From the NCBI GenBank assembly GCA_963726715.1, contig CAVSDF010000010.1, positions 806,001-870,000 of the forward strand: DNA of 64,000 bases, read 5' to 3'. Shown piece by piece: positions 17,824-26,190 of the stretch. Numbering within the stretch: the stretch's first letter is position 1; the number at the start of each line of letters is the position of its first letter. The translations under genes and the position numbers were made by a program. Under the pieces are notes generated by a model, which had not been told where the DNA came from, searched no databases, and saw only the letters and a program-made list of their open reading frames with translations. The DNA comes from CAVSDF01 sp963726715. GTDB taxonomy: Bacteria; Bacteroidota; Rhodothermia; Rhodothermales; BA12.

Positions 17824-20229
17824 ATGCCCGCACCCCTGCCCCGCCCCGCCGCCCTGCGCCTGGCGCCCGACGCCCCCGAGGTCGTCCGCCTCGCCGCCGC
17901 TGTCCTCGCGCCCGGCGTGCCGGTTCTGGACGGCGGCGCGTCCGGAGGGGCGGATGGCGGCGCATCCGGCGGCGTGCTCACCGTCCGCGCGGGCGGTGCG
18001 CGTCCCGACGGATCGGCCGATGCGCCCGGCGACACCTCCGGCGACGCGCCGTGGCTGTACGCCCGCATCGACACCGACGGGTCGGGCGAGGTGGCGGCGT
18101 GCGATGGCGCGCGGCTCTACGCGTTCGCGCACCTGCTCGCGAGCGGCGAGACGACCGACGCGCAGCGCGAGGCGCTTGGCAGCACCGGCGGCCTGCACCT
18201 CACGCCGACGCTGCGGATGCACCGTCCGCTCTTCGACCTCACGCTCACGCAGTACTGCCGCTCGGCGCGCGGCATGGACGCCGACGCCTACTGCGAGGCG
18301 CTCGCGCGAAGCGGCTTCACGCACGTCGAGGTCAACGCCCTCGCCACGCCGTTGGCCTTCGAGCCGGGCGTGCAGAGCGAGTACTACGACGAGTTCTACA
18401 CCTACGGCGCGGGCCTCGCGCAGTTCGTCGACAGCCCGCTCACGCGCGGCCTCTACCCGCACGAGTACCTCGCGGCCAACCTCAACCGCGTCCGCAAGCT
18501 CGCCGCCGCCGGGCGCCGCTACGGCCTCGCCCCCGGCATGTGCGCGTTCGAGCCGCGGACGCTCCCCGAGGCCTTCTTCACGAAGTACCCGACGCTCCGC
18601 GGCGCCCGCGTCGACCATCCGTTCCGCTCGCACCTGCCGCGCTACACGCTCGCGCAGGACCACCCGGCCACCCGCGCCCACGTCGCCGCGATGGTGCGCG
18701 CGCTCATGGCCGCCGTGCCCGACCTCGCCTACCTCTCCGTGTGGACGAACGACTCGGGCGCGGGCTTCGAGCACACCGCCTCGCTCTACGTCGGGCGCAA
18801 CGGCGGGCCGTACCTGATCCGCGAGTGGCGCTCGCACGCCAAGATCGCCGAGGCCGCCGCCGAGAGCGCCGTCCGCTGGCTCGAACACGTGCAATCGACC
18901 GCCGCCGAGACGAACCCCGCCTTCGAGGTCGTCCTTCGCGTCGAACCCTTCAAGGTCGAACACGACGCCCTGACCGCCGGAATGGCGCGCGCGGGAGACG
19001 ACGGACGACGGACGACGGACGACGCGACGACCGACGACGGAGCGGCATTCGCCTCCGCCTCCGCAACCGGCGGCCTCACCATCGAGGCGCCGTCGCTGCT
19101 CGTGCGCGGCTACGAGTTGCCGTACCGCCACCCGCACTACCCGGAGCAGGGCAGCGTCGCGGGCACCATCTTCCACGACGCCCTCGACGATGCCGAAGCC
19201 GAGCGCCTCGCCGCCTACCGCGCCCTCGGCATCGAGCCGAAGATCACGTACTCCGCCGCGACGGGCATGAACGCCGAGCCGCTCCTCGGCATCCCCTTCC
19301 CGCGCCGCCTGCACCGCAAGCTCACCGCCCTCCACGCCCTCGGCGTGACCGCCGCGAGCGCCATCGGCGGCCTGCTTCACCCGCAGCGGACGCCGTACTG
19401 GCCGCACCCCGACATCCTCCGCGCCGCCACGCTCAACCCCGCGATCTCCGCCGACGCCGTCCTCCACGGATGCGCCGCGCGGTGGGTCGGCGAGGGCCAC
19501 GCCGCCGCGCTCGTCGGCCTCTGGGACGAGGTCGAGGCCGCCGTCGAGCGGATGCCGCTCGTGCCGCTCTACTCGCACTTCGGCTTCGTCTGGCTGCGCA
19601 CGTGGGTGCGCCCGCTCGTGCCGGACATCGAGGCCATCCCGCGCGAGGACCGCCTCTACTACGAGCGCTTCATGGTGAGCACCTTCAACAACCCGAACAT
19701 CAACGACCTCGGGCGCGACGTGCTCTTCGACCTCATCACGCAGGCCGACGGCGTGTGGATGACCGACGGCTTCGACCGCCACGTCCGCCCCCGCCTCGCC
19801 GCCGCCCACGCCGCCGCCGACGCCCTCGCCACATCGGCGAACGGTCCTGCATCCGCCGTCTTCGCCGACCTGCGCGACCGCATCCGCGCCCTCGACTGCT
19901 GGGCGACGACGCAGCGCAACACGTGCGCATGGGTGCGCGACGTGTACGGCTACCTCGCCACCGACGACGCCGACGAACGCGCCGCCCTGCGCGCCACCCT
20001 CGACGCCACCCTCGACCTCGACGTCGAGAACACCGAACGCCTGCTCGCGCTCTCCGAGACGGCGACGTGCGAGTGGATGCTCGTCTCCGACGTCTCCGAA
20101 ACGTCGTTCATCTACGGCGAGAACTTCCCCGACCTGCTCCGCCGCAAGCTCGCGCTCACCGCGCAGTACCGCGACCGCGCGCCGCGCATCGACCGCGACA
20201 TCCTCTGGCGCCTCGGGCCGGAGGGCTGA
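17824..20229 (+). CDS. TIM-barrel glycosidase-like protein of unassigned family
   Basis: I do not recognise the family with certainty. The 801-residue, uninterrupted protein begins with an alpha/beta region (VVRLAAAVLAPGVPVL, LYAFAHLLAS) like the N-terminal domains that precede GH20/GH67/GH84 barrels. A TIM-barrel region starts near residue 140 (LTLTQYCRSARGMDADAYC, GFTHVEVNALA) and includes LSVWTNDSGAGFEHT and LVPLYSHFGFVWLRTW. A C-terminal helical region (ERLLALSETATCEWM) follows. No signal peptide is seen. Residues about 392-406 are encoded by an in-frame array of 7-nt repeats (18997-19040) identical in type to the intergenic arrays. Its place opposite the creatininase/AKR unit suggests intracellular glycan or glycoside breakdown. 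Confidence 0.5.
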   Translation: MPAPLPRPAALRLAPDAPEVVRLAAAVLAPGVPVLDGGASGGADGGASGGVLTVRAGGARPDGSADAPGDTSGDAPWLYARIDTDGSGEVAACDGARLYAFAHLLASGETTDAQREALGSTGGLHLTPTLRMHRPLFDLTLTQYCRSARGMDADAYCEALARSGFTHVEVNALATPLAFEPGVQSEYYDEFYTYGAGLAQFVDSPLTRGLYPHEYLAANLNRVRKLAAAGRRYGLAPGMCAFEPRTLPEAFFTKYPTLRGARVDHPFRSHLPRYTLAQDHPATRAHVAAMVRALMAAVPDLAYLSVWTNDSGAGFEHTASLYVGRNGGPYLIREWRSHAKIAEAAAESAVRWLEHVQSTAAETNPAFEVVLRVEPFKVEHDALTAGMARAGDDGRRTTDDATTDDGAAFASASATGGLTIEAPSLLVRGYELPYRHPHYPEQGSVAGTIFHDALDDAEAERLAAYRALGIEPKITYSAATGMNAEPLLGIPFPRRLHRKLTALHALGVTAASAIGGLLHPQRTPYWPHPDILRAATLNPAISADAVLHGCAARWVGEGHAAALVGLWDEVEAAVERMPLVPLYSHFGFVWLRTWVRPLVPDIEAIPREDRLYYERFMVSTFNNPNINDLGRDVLFDLITQADGVWMTDGFDRHVRPRLAAAHAAADALATSANGPASAVFADLRDRIRALDCWATTQRNTCAWVRDVYGYLATDDADERAALRATLDATLDLDVENTERLLALSETATCEWMLVSDVSETSFIYGENFPDLLRRKLALTAQYRDRAPRIDRDILWRLGPEG
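18997..19040 (+). repeat. GACGACG heptamer array inside a coding sequence
   Basis: About six tandem 7-nt units of the form GACGACG/GACCGAC encode an Asp/Arg/Thr-rich loop in the protein at 17824. The same heptamer occurs in intergenic arrays at 20231, 28965 and 62545. Confidence 0.75.
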
Positions 20230-20230
20230 C

Positions 20231-20295
20231 CGGACGACGGACGACGGACGACGGACGGCGGGGGCCGTAGAGACGCATCGCCGATGCGTCTCTAC
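20231..20295. repeat. Heptamer array followed by GTAGAGACGCATCG palindrome
   Basis: Four GACGACG-type heptamers (20231-20259) start right after the stop codon. At 20267-20295, GTAGAGACGCATCG and CGATGCGTCTCTAC form perfect 14-bp arms around one central base. The same 29-nt palindrome occurs at 30273, 34977 and 47694 and in degraded form at 61301. Confidence 0.85.
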
Positions 20296-20414
20296 CGGGC
20301 ATCGCGCCAACCCCGTCGGCCGTTCCCCCTCTGCGGCAGGAGCGGGAAGGCCACCCGCGGCACGAGGCGGCAGGTCGGGGCGTTCCGTACGGACGCGCCC
20401 CCCGATTCCTGCCG

Positions 20415-21680
20415 ATGCCCCAGACGCCCCCACCGCCCACCGTCCTCGCCGACTCGCTCCGGAGCGTGCGCCTCGACAGCTTCCGCGCGGCCTCCGACTC
20501 CGTCCGCGCCGCCGCCGACTCGCTGCGCGACACGACGGGCGTGCTCGCCCGCGCCGCCGAGGATGTCGGGCAGGCCAGCGAGATGCTCGTGCAGGGGCGC
20601 TGGCAGCTCTTCGCCTCGCACATGGGCCAGAGTCTGGAGCGGATGGCCACGGAGTTCCTGCCCAACCTCGTCAAGGCGATCGTCGTCTTCCTGCTGCTCT
20701 ACGGCCTCTACCGGCTCGTCAGCACCGTTGCCGAGCGCGTGCTGACGTCGAGCGAGCGCGTCGACGATGGCCTGCGCGGGCTGCTGCTCCGGAGCCTGCG
20801 CATCGCCGCCGTTCTGCTGATCACGGTGATGGTGCTCGCGCAGTTCGGCATCGACCTCACGGTGCTCATCGGCGGCCTCTCGATCGCCGGTCTCGCCATC
20901 GGCTTCGCGGCCAAGGACACGCTGGAGAACTTCATCTCCGGCATCGCCATCCTGCTCGACCGGCCCTTCCGCGTCGGCGATCAGGTGGTCATCGACGGCA
21001 CCTACGGGACGGTCGTCGACATCTCGCTGCGCTCGACGCGGCTCCGGACGCTCGCCAACGAGATCCTGGTGATGCCGAACTTCCAGATGATCAACCAGCC
21101 CCTCCTCAACCACGCGATGCTCGGCGCCGTGCGCGTCGGCGTGCCCTTCTCGGTCGCCTACGCGCACCGCCCCGACGAGGCCCGCCGCGCCGTGCTCGCC
21201 CTCCCCGACACCGACGACCGCATCGCCGCCGACCCGCCGCCGCACGTCGTCGTGACGCGCCTCGCCGACTCGGGCGTCGAGATGGAGCTGCGCTTCTTCC
21301 TGACCGATCCGGCCCTCGAAGTGCCCGTGCGATCCGAGTACCTCGAACGCGTCATGAACGCCCTGGTCGATGCCGACGTGACGATCCCCTTCCCCCAGCT
21401 CGACGTCCACTTCGACCCCACGGCCGCGCGCACGCCGCCGCGCCCGCGCGCACCGCGTCCCGCCGCAGGCGCCCCTCCCGACCAGAGCGGGCAGGACGCC
21501 GCGCCGCTCGTCGACGTCGCCGGCGCCGCGCCCGACGACACCGCTGCCGACATCGCCCGCCGCCTCGACGCCGAGGGCCTCGCGGGTCCGAACGCGCCCG
21601 CCCGCCCGAGCCGACGCATCCGCCCGCGCGGTCCCGGCCGTGCTGGCCGCGATGGCGGGGGGGCGCAACCGGCATCGTAA
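20415..21680 (+). CDS. mscS: Mechanosensitive ion channel of the MscS family
   Basis: Small-conductance mechanosensitive channel that releases osmolytes on hypo-osmotic shock. A 60-residue N-terminal region with repeated DSxR units (DSLRSVR, DSFRAAS, DSVRAAA, DSLRDTT) precedes three membrane segments: NLVKAIVVFLLLYGLYRLV, SLRIAAVLLITVMVLAQFG and the pore-lining GLSIAGLAIGFAAKDTLENF. The cytoplasmic beta domain shows PFRVGDQVVIDGTYGTVVDI and the family's VMPNFQMINQP. The last 90 residues are a Pro/Arg/Ala-rich tail without counterpart in compact MscS. Intact, 421 residues. Confidence 0.88.
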   Translation: MPQTPPPPTVLADSLRSVRLDSFRAASDSVRAAADSLRDTTGVLARAAEDVGQASEMLVQGRWQLFASHMGQSLERMATEFLPNLVKAIVVFLLLYGLYRLVSTVAERVLTSSERVDDGLRGLLLRSLRIAAVLLITVMVLAQFGIDLTVLIGGLSIAGLAIGFAAKDTLENFISGIAILLDRPFRVGDQVVIDGTYGTVVDISLRSTRLRTLANEILVMPNFQMINQPLLNHAMLGAVRVGVPFSVAYAHRPDEARRAVLALPDTDDRIAADPPPHVVVTRLADSGVEMELRFFLTDPALEVPVRSEYLERVMNALVDADVTIPFPQLDVHFDPTAARTPPRPRAPRPAAGAPPDQSGQDAAPLVDVAGAAPDDTAADIARRLDAEGLAGPNAPARPSRRIRPRGPGRAGRDGGGAQPAS

Positions 21681-21703
21681 CGCGGCCCCGCGACCCCCGC
21701 GTG

Positions 21704-21713
21704 TATCTTGGCG
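21704..21713 (+). promoter_or_regulatory. TATCTTGGCG promoter-like element
   Basis: TATCTTGGCG lies 22 nt before the lipoprotein start at 21735. It matches the Bacteroidota -7 element form TAnnTTTG and recurs upstream of several other genes here. Confidence 0.5.
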
Positions 21714-21734
21714 ATGTCGCCTTTCCCGCGCCCG

Positions 21735-22427
21735 ATGCCCCGCCTCTCTCCGAGCGCCGCCGGTGCGCTCGCCGCCTGCCTGACGGCTGCTGGCCTCGTC
21801 GCCGGATGCCGCGACACGACCCCGCCGCCCACGCCGCCGCCGACCACCGCCGTGCCCGACAGCGGCACCTTCGCCACCGCCGACACCCTCGGCGCAGGCG
21901 TGGACACCCGGACCGCCACGATGCGCGTCGAGGGCATCGACCGGCCCGTCGCGCTCACCGCCTTCGACGCCGACGGCGTGCCCTTCACGACGTTCCTGCC
22001 GCGCGGCGAGTTCGAGACGCGCACCACGACCGGCAGCGACGGACGCGCCGAGGTCACGTTCGCGTGGGCCGCCGAGCGCGGTCCGAGCGGTGAGCCGCGC
22101 GCGACCGTCACCGTCGCCCCGTCCGGCGTGTCGCCCGACAGCCTCCTCGCCGCCTTCGTGCGCGAGGGCGCCGGGCAAGGCCGCACCGTCGCCGACGCGG
22201 GCGCCTCGCCGTGCCTCTGGGCCGTCGAGGGCCACGCCTTCACCGACGAGGTGAGCGGGATGACCGGCATCGTCTGCGTCGGCACGCACCGCGGACGCGC
22301 CTTCCGCCTCACCACCGAGGCCGACCCCGAGCGCGCCGACGGCTTCGCCGCCCGCCTCGACGTGCTCCTGCGCGAGTGGCGCTGGCGCGACACCGGCCTC
22401 GGCCTCGAAGACGGCCCGGCCCTCTGA
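21735..22427 (+). CDS. Hypothetical lipoprotein
   Basis: A 230-residue protein with a lipoprotein signal: hydrophobic Ala/Leu stretch ending in LVAGC, with Cys25 as the predicted lipidated residue, then a Pro/Thr linker (PPPTPPPTTAV). The mature part shows an immunoglobulin-like or carboxypeptidase-regulatory-like beta pattern (MRVEGIDRPVALTAFD, ATVTVAPSGVSP). No family is recognised. I start it at 21735 because the ATG at 21714 and the TTG at 21708 overlap the promoter element. It lies between mscS and gnd, and its function is unknown. Confidence 0.6.
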   Translation: MPRLSPSAAGALAACLTAAGLVAGCRDTTPPPTPPPTTAVPDSGTFATADTLGAGVDTRTATMRVEGIDRPVALTAFDADGVPFTTFLPRGEFETRTTTGSDGRAEVTFAWAAERGPSGEPRATVTVAPSGVSPDSLLAAFVREGAGQGRTVADAGASPCLWAVEGHAFTDEVSGMTGIVCVGTHRGRAFRLTTEADPERADGFAARLDVLLREWRWRDTGLGLEDGPAL

Positions 22428-22507
22428 GCCGTGCCCTGACGGAGTGCTCTGACCGCCGCCCCCCGGCGCACCCTTTCCCCGACTTCCACACATCCGACGA
22501 TCCCCCG

Positions 22508-23611
22508 ATGGACACCCCCTTCGCCGACGGCGAGCCGCCCGCACAGCCTGAAACGCCCCACGCCGCCCCGCCGCTCGCCACCGGCGAGATCACCGCGCCG
22601 CCGCCGATGACCGAGACGCCGATGACGCTCGGGATGGTCGGGCTCGGCAAGATGGGCCTCAACATGGCCGCGCGCTTGGTGATGGGCGGCCACCGCGTCG
22701 TCGGCTTCGACCTCAACGACGACAACGTCCGCGTGCTCGAAGAACAGGGCGGCGAAGGCGCGGCATCGGTCGACGACCTCATCGGCAAGCTCGGCGCGCC
22801 GGGCGAGCGGGCGGTCTGGGTGATGGTGCCGGCCGGCAAGATCACCGAATCGGTCGTCGCCGATCTCGCGGGGCGCCTCAGCAAGGGCGACACGATCCTC
22901 GACGGCGGCAACTCGAAGTACACCGGCTCGGTCGAGCGCGGCGAGCGGCTCGCGGAAAGCGGGATCCACTTCGTCGACGTCGGCACGTCGGGCGGCATCT
23001 GGGGCCTCCGCGAGGGCTACTCGATGATGATCGGCGGCGACGCGGCAGCGGTCGAGCGCCTCCGCCCCCTCTTCGAGGTGCTCGCTCCCTCGCCGACGAC
23101 CGGCTGGGGCCGCGTCGGGCCGACGGGCGCCGGGCACTACACGAAGATGGTCCACAACGGCATCGAGTACGGCATGATGCAGGCCTTCGCCGAGGGCTTC
23201 CACGTGCTGGAGGCCAAAACGGACTTCGCGCTCGACCTGCACCAGGTGGCCGAGATCTGGCGCACCGGCTCGGTCGTCCGCTCGTGGCTGCTCGACCTCT
23301 GCGCCAAGGCGCTCGCGCACAACCCCGACCTCAGCGGCATCGCGGCCTACGTCTCCGACAGCGGCGAGGGCCGCTGGACCATCGAGGCGGCGACCGAGCT
23401 CAACGTGCCCACCCCGGTCATCACCGCCGCGCTCTACGAACGCCTGCGCTCGCGCCTCGACAACTCCTACACCGACCGGATGCTCGCCGCCCTCCGCAAC
23501 GAGTTCGGCGGCCACGGCTTCGTCAAGCAGACGCCCGACGCCCTCCCCGCCAACCCGATCGAAGGCGGCGACGCGCCCGCCCCGCCCGCTCCGCCCGCCA
23601 AGACGGCGTAG
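22508..23611 (+). CDS. gnd: 6-phosphogluconate dehydrogenase, decarboxylating
   Basis: Oxidises and decarboxylates 6-phosphogluconate to ribulose-5-phosphate. The NAD(P) motif is GMVGLGKMGLNMA, followed by the substrate segments DGGNSKYTGS and VDVGTSGGIWG and the catalytic-lysine segment GAGHYTKMVHNGIEYG. At 367 residues it is the short, YqeC/GntZ-like form, which is often NAD-dependent, rather than the 470-residue GndA type. The first about 35 residues are a Pro/Ala-rich extension; a start at MTETPMTLGMVG would remove most of it. It is followed by zwf and pgl, so the oxidative pentose-phosphate branch is clustered. Confidence 0.9.
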   Translation: MDTPFADGEPPAQPETPHAAPPLATGEITAPPPMTETPMTLGMVGLGKMGLNMAARLVMGGHRVVGFDLNDDNVRVLEEQGGEGAASVDDLIGKLGAPGERAVWVMVPAGKITESVVADLAGRLSKGDTILDGGNSKYTGSVERGERLAESGIHFVDVGTSGGIWGLREGYSMMIGGDAAAVERLRPLFEVLAPSPTTGWGRVGPTGAGHYTKMVHNGIEYGMMQAFAEGFHVLEAKTDFALDLHQVAEIWRTGSVVRSWLLDLCAKALAHNPDLSGIAAYVSDSGEGRWTIEAATELNVPTPVITAALYERLRSRLDNSYTDRMLAALRNEFGGHGFVKQTPDALPANPIEGGDAPAPPAPPAKTA

Positions 23612-23644
23612 AGGCCCCGCTTCCCGCTGCACACGCTCCGCCCC

Positions 23645-23731
23645 CCTCCTGCCGCTGCGGCCTGAACGGCCTCCGCGGCGGTCCTCCCCCACACGTGGGG
23701 GAGGTGTCCCGAAGGGACGGAGGGGGCTCCA
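23645..23731 (+). repeat. Interspersed repeat, CTGCCGCTGCGGCC...CGGAGGGGG family
   Basis: Between gnd and zwf. It contains CTCCTGCCGCTGCGGCCTGA, then CGGCCTCCGCGGCGGTC, a CCCCCACACGTGGGGG palindrome and CCCGAAGGGACGGAGGGGG. The same composite occurs in reverse orientation at 38046-38163, where a short extra segment is present. Confidence 0.8.
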
Positions 23732-23746
23732 CCACCATCCCGCCCC

Positions 23747-25177
23747 ATGGACCCCCACGTCTTCGTCCTCTTCGGCGCCACCGGCGACCTCTCCAAGCGC
23801 CTCATCCTGCCCGCGCTCGTCGATCTGACGCGCTCGAACCCGGACCTCAAGATGCGCGTCCTCGGCGTCAGCCGCACCGAGTACGGCGATGAGGAGTTCC
23901 GCGCCGACGCCATCGACGGCCTCGTCAGCGTCGGCGGGCTCAAGCGCGGCGAGGCGACGGCGTGGGTCGAGGCGCACATCTTCTACCAGAGCCTGGATGG
24001 CGACCCGACGCCCGACGACTACGAGCGCGTCCGCCTCCGCGCCGACGAGATCGCGCACCGCTTCGACCTCGGCCCGAGCCGCGTGCTCTACCTCGCCCTG
24101 CCTCCGTCGGCCTTCGAAATGACCGCCGACTGGCTCGGGCGCGTCGGCATGAACCGTCCGAACGACGACGGCGGCGGCGACGCGGGATGGGTGCGGCTCG
24201 TCGTCGAGAAGCCGTTCGGGCACAGCCTCGCCTCGGCGCGGCACCTGAACGAGGTGCTGCACCGGCACTTCGACGAGTCACAGATCTACCGGATCGACCA
24301 TTATCTGGGGAAGGAGACCGTCCAGAACCTGCTCGTCTTCCGCCTCGCCAACCCGATCTTCGAGCGGCTCTGGAATCGCGACGCCATCGAGCGCGTCGAG
24401 ATCTATGTGAGCGAGGACCTCGACGTCGGCACGCGCGGGGCGTACTACGACCGCGCCGGGGCGATGCGCGACATGATCCAGAACCACCTGACGCAGCTCT
24501 TCACGCTCGTCGCGATGGAGGTGCCGTCGAGCCCCGGCGCCGAGGCGATCCGCAGCGAGAAGGTCAAAGTGCTGCGCTCGGTCGCGCCGCTCTCGGGCAA
24601 AGACGTCGTGCTCGGGCAGTACACCGGCGGGCGCCTGGGCGGGCGGAGCGTCGAGCCGTACACCGACCTCAAGGGCGTCGCGCCGGACTCCACCACCGAG
24701 ACCTTCGCCGCCGTCCGCCTCTCCGTCAACAACTGGCGCTGGCAGGGCGTGCCGTTCATCCTGCGCACCGGCAAGGTGATGACGAAGCGGACGACCGAGG
24801 TGCGCGTCGTCTTCCGCCCGCCCCCCGTCGCCTTCTTCCGCGACCTGGAAGGCTGCGAGCTCAAGTCGAACCTGCTCCGCATCGAGCTTCAACCCGACGA
24901 AGGCTTCTCGCTGACCTTCGGCGTCAAGCGCCCCGGCGACGGCTTCGTCGTCGAGCCGCAGCGGTTCCACTTCGACTACGCCGAGGCCTTCGGCGAGCCA
25001 CCGTCGGCCTACCGGACACTCGTCGAGGACCTGATCCGCGGCGACCAGACGCTCTTCGTCCACGGCGACGAGGTCGAGGCGTCGTGGGCGCTCTACGACC
25101 CGATCATCAAGCGCCACCGCAAGGTCTACCCCTACGCCCCCGGCTCGTGGGGACCGGAGGAAGCCGACGCCCTTTGA
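23747..25177 (+). CDS. zwf: Glucose-6-phosphate 1-dehydrogenase
   Basis: First enzyme of the oxidative pentose-phosphate pathway, glucose-6-phosphate to 6-phosphogluconolactone. This intact 476-residue protein has the coenzyme loop FGATGDLSKRL at the N-terminus, EKPFGH near residue 155 and the active-site RIDHYLGKE near residue 181. EVRVVFRPPP and LRIELQPDEG lie in the C-terminal domain. Length and motif order match bacterial Zwf. It sits between gnd and pgl, all on the plus strand. The 23645 repeat lies in its leader, and there is no Shine-Dalgarno sequence. Confidence 0.95.
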   Translation: MDPHVFVLFGATGDLSKRLILPALVDLTRSNPDLKMRVLGVSRTEYGDEEFRADAIDGLVSVGGLKRGEATAWVEAHIFYQSLDGDPTPDDYERVRLRADEIAHRFDLGPSRVLYLALPPSAFEMTADWLGRVGMNRPNDDGGGDAGWVRLVVEKPFGHSLASARHLNEVLHRHFDESQIYRIDHYLGKETVQNLLVFRLANPIFERLWNRDAIERVEIYVSEDLDVGTRGAYYDRAGAMRDMIQNHLTQLFTLVAMEVPSSPGAEAIRSEKVKVLRSVAPLSGKDVVLGQYTGGRLGGRSVEPYTDLKGVAPDSTTETFAAVRLSVNNWRWQGVPFILRTGKVMTKRTTEVRVVFRPPPVAFFRDLEGCELKSNLLRIELQPDEGFSLTFGVKRPGDGFVVEPQRFHFDYAEAFGEPPSAYRTLVEDLIRGDQTLFVHGDEVEASWALYDPIIKRHRKVYPYAPGSWGPEEADAL

Positions 25178-25251
25178 GCGAAGGGTTGATCGTGGGTGGT
25201 GTGCCGTTCTTTGATCGCACGTTGAGGCCCCACGTCTGCCGACACCCACCC

Positions 25252-25989
25252 ATGAACGACCCACGACCCACGACGAACGCCCGGCGCCACGTCCTCCCCA
25301 CCGCCGCCGAGGCCGCCGTTTTCGGCGCCGATCTCGTCGCCGACGCGCTCATCGCGGCCGATGCGGCAGGCGCGGTGCCGATCCTCGGCGTCTCCGGCGG
25401 CTCGACGCCGGTGCCCCTCTACCGCGCCCTCGCCACCCGCGCCGACGTGCCCTGGCCGCACGTCCACATCGTCTGGGTCGACGAGCGGATGGTGCCGCCG
25501 GACGACGAGCGCTCGAACGAACGCCTCGTCCGCGGCGCCCTCCTCGACCACGTCCCCGTCGCCCCGACGCACGTCCACCCGGTCGCCACGACTGCTGGCG
25601 CGCCCGGCGCCGTGGCGGGCGCCTACGACGCGCTCCTCGCTGCCCTCGTCGGGCGGGGCGCGTCGGCGGTGGGTCTGACGGCGGCGGTGATGGGCGTCGG
25701 CGAAGATGGGCATACGGCATCGCTCTTCCCCGGCGCCGCGCCGTCGTGGCCGGTCGGCGCCCTCGCCGCGCACACCGTCGCGCCCGCGACCTCGCCCGTC
25801 GCCGACCGCATCACGCTCACGCCCGCGCTCCTCGACCGCACCGGTCTCGCCGTCGTCCTCGTGACCGGCGCCGCCAAGACAACCATCGCTGCCCGCGCCC
25901 TCGGCGGCGAGACTGCGCTCCCGGCAGCCCGCATCCGCGCCCGCGGCGAGGTGGCGTGGGTGATGGACGCGGCGGCGGCGGGGCGATGA
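25252..25989 (+). CDS. pgl: 6-phosphogluconolactonase
   Basis: Hydrolyses 6-phosphogluconolactone, completing the zwf-pgl-gnd set. The 245-residue protein belongs to the NagB/DevB type: LGVSGGSTPVPLYRAL near residue 45, VDERMVPPDDERSNE, and MGVGEDGHTASLFPG near residue 150. The start codon follows an A/C-rich leader containing tandem ACCCACG heptamers; the first codons themselves continue this pattern (NDPRPTTNARR), so the first dozen residues may be repeat-derived. Confidence 0.9.
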   Translation: MNDPRPTTNARRHVLPTAAEAAVFGADLVADALIAADAAGAVPILGVSGGSTPVPLYRALATRADVPWPHVHIVWVDERMVPPDDERSNERLVRGALLDHVPVAPTHVHPVATTAGAPGAVAGAYDALLAALVGRGASAVGLTAAVMGVGEDGHTASLFPGAAPSWPVGALAAHTVAPATSPVADRITLTPALLDRTGLAVVLVTGAAKTTIAARALGGETALPAARIRARGEVAWVMDAAAAGR

Positions 25990-26158
25990 CGACGGCGCGG
26001 GTACTCGGTCGTCGGTGGTGGTGACGACGCCCGGTAGGAGCACGATAGATCGTCCCCCTACGTCCAGCTGGCACAAATGGCGCGACGGCACACGTGACCC
26101 TTTACGCGCGCATCCTGCCGCGTCTGAACCGCACGCCCTGCCCCAGCACGCCACCGCG

Positions 26159-26168
26159 TATCTTGGCG
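26159..26168 (+). promoter_or_regulatory. TATCTTGGCG promoter-like element
   Basis: Identical to the element at 21704 and 23 nt before the GTG start at 26191. Confidence 0.5.
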
Positions 26169-26190
26169 CCCTGCCCTCTGAGTCTTCCGC

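Noticed and set aside
20267..20295. Palindrome considered as a simple intrinsic terminator
   Set aside because: Identical copies occur in divergent and convergent spaces alike (30273, 34977, 47694) and none has a T-tract, so a dispersed repeat is the better description.
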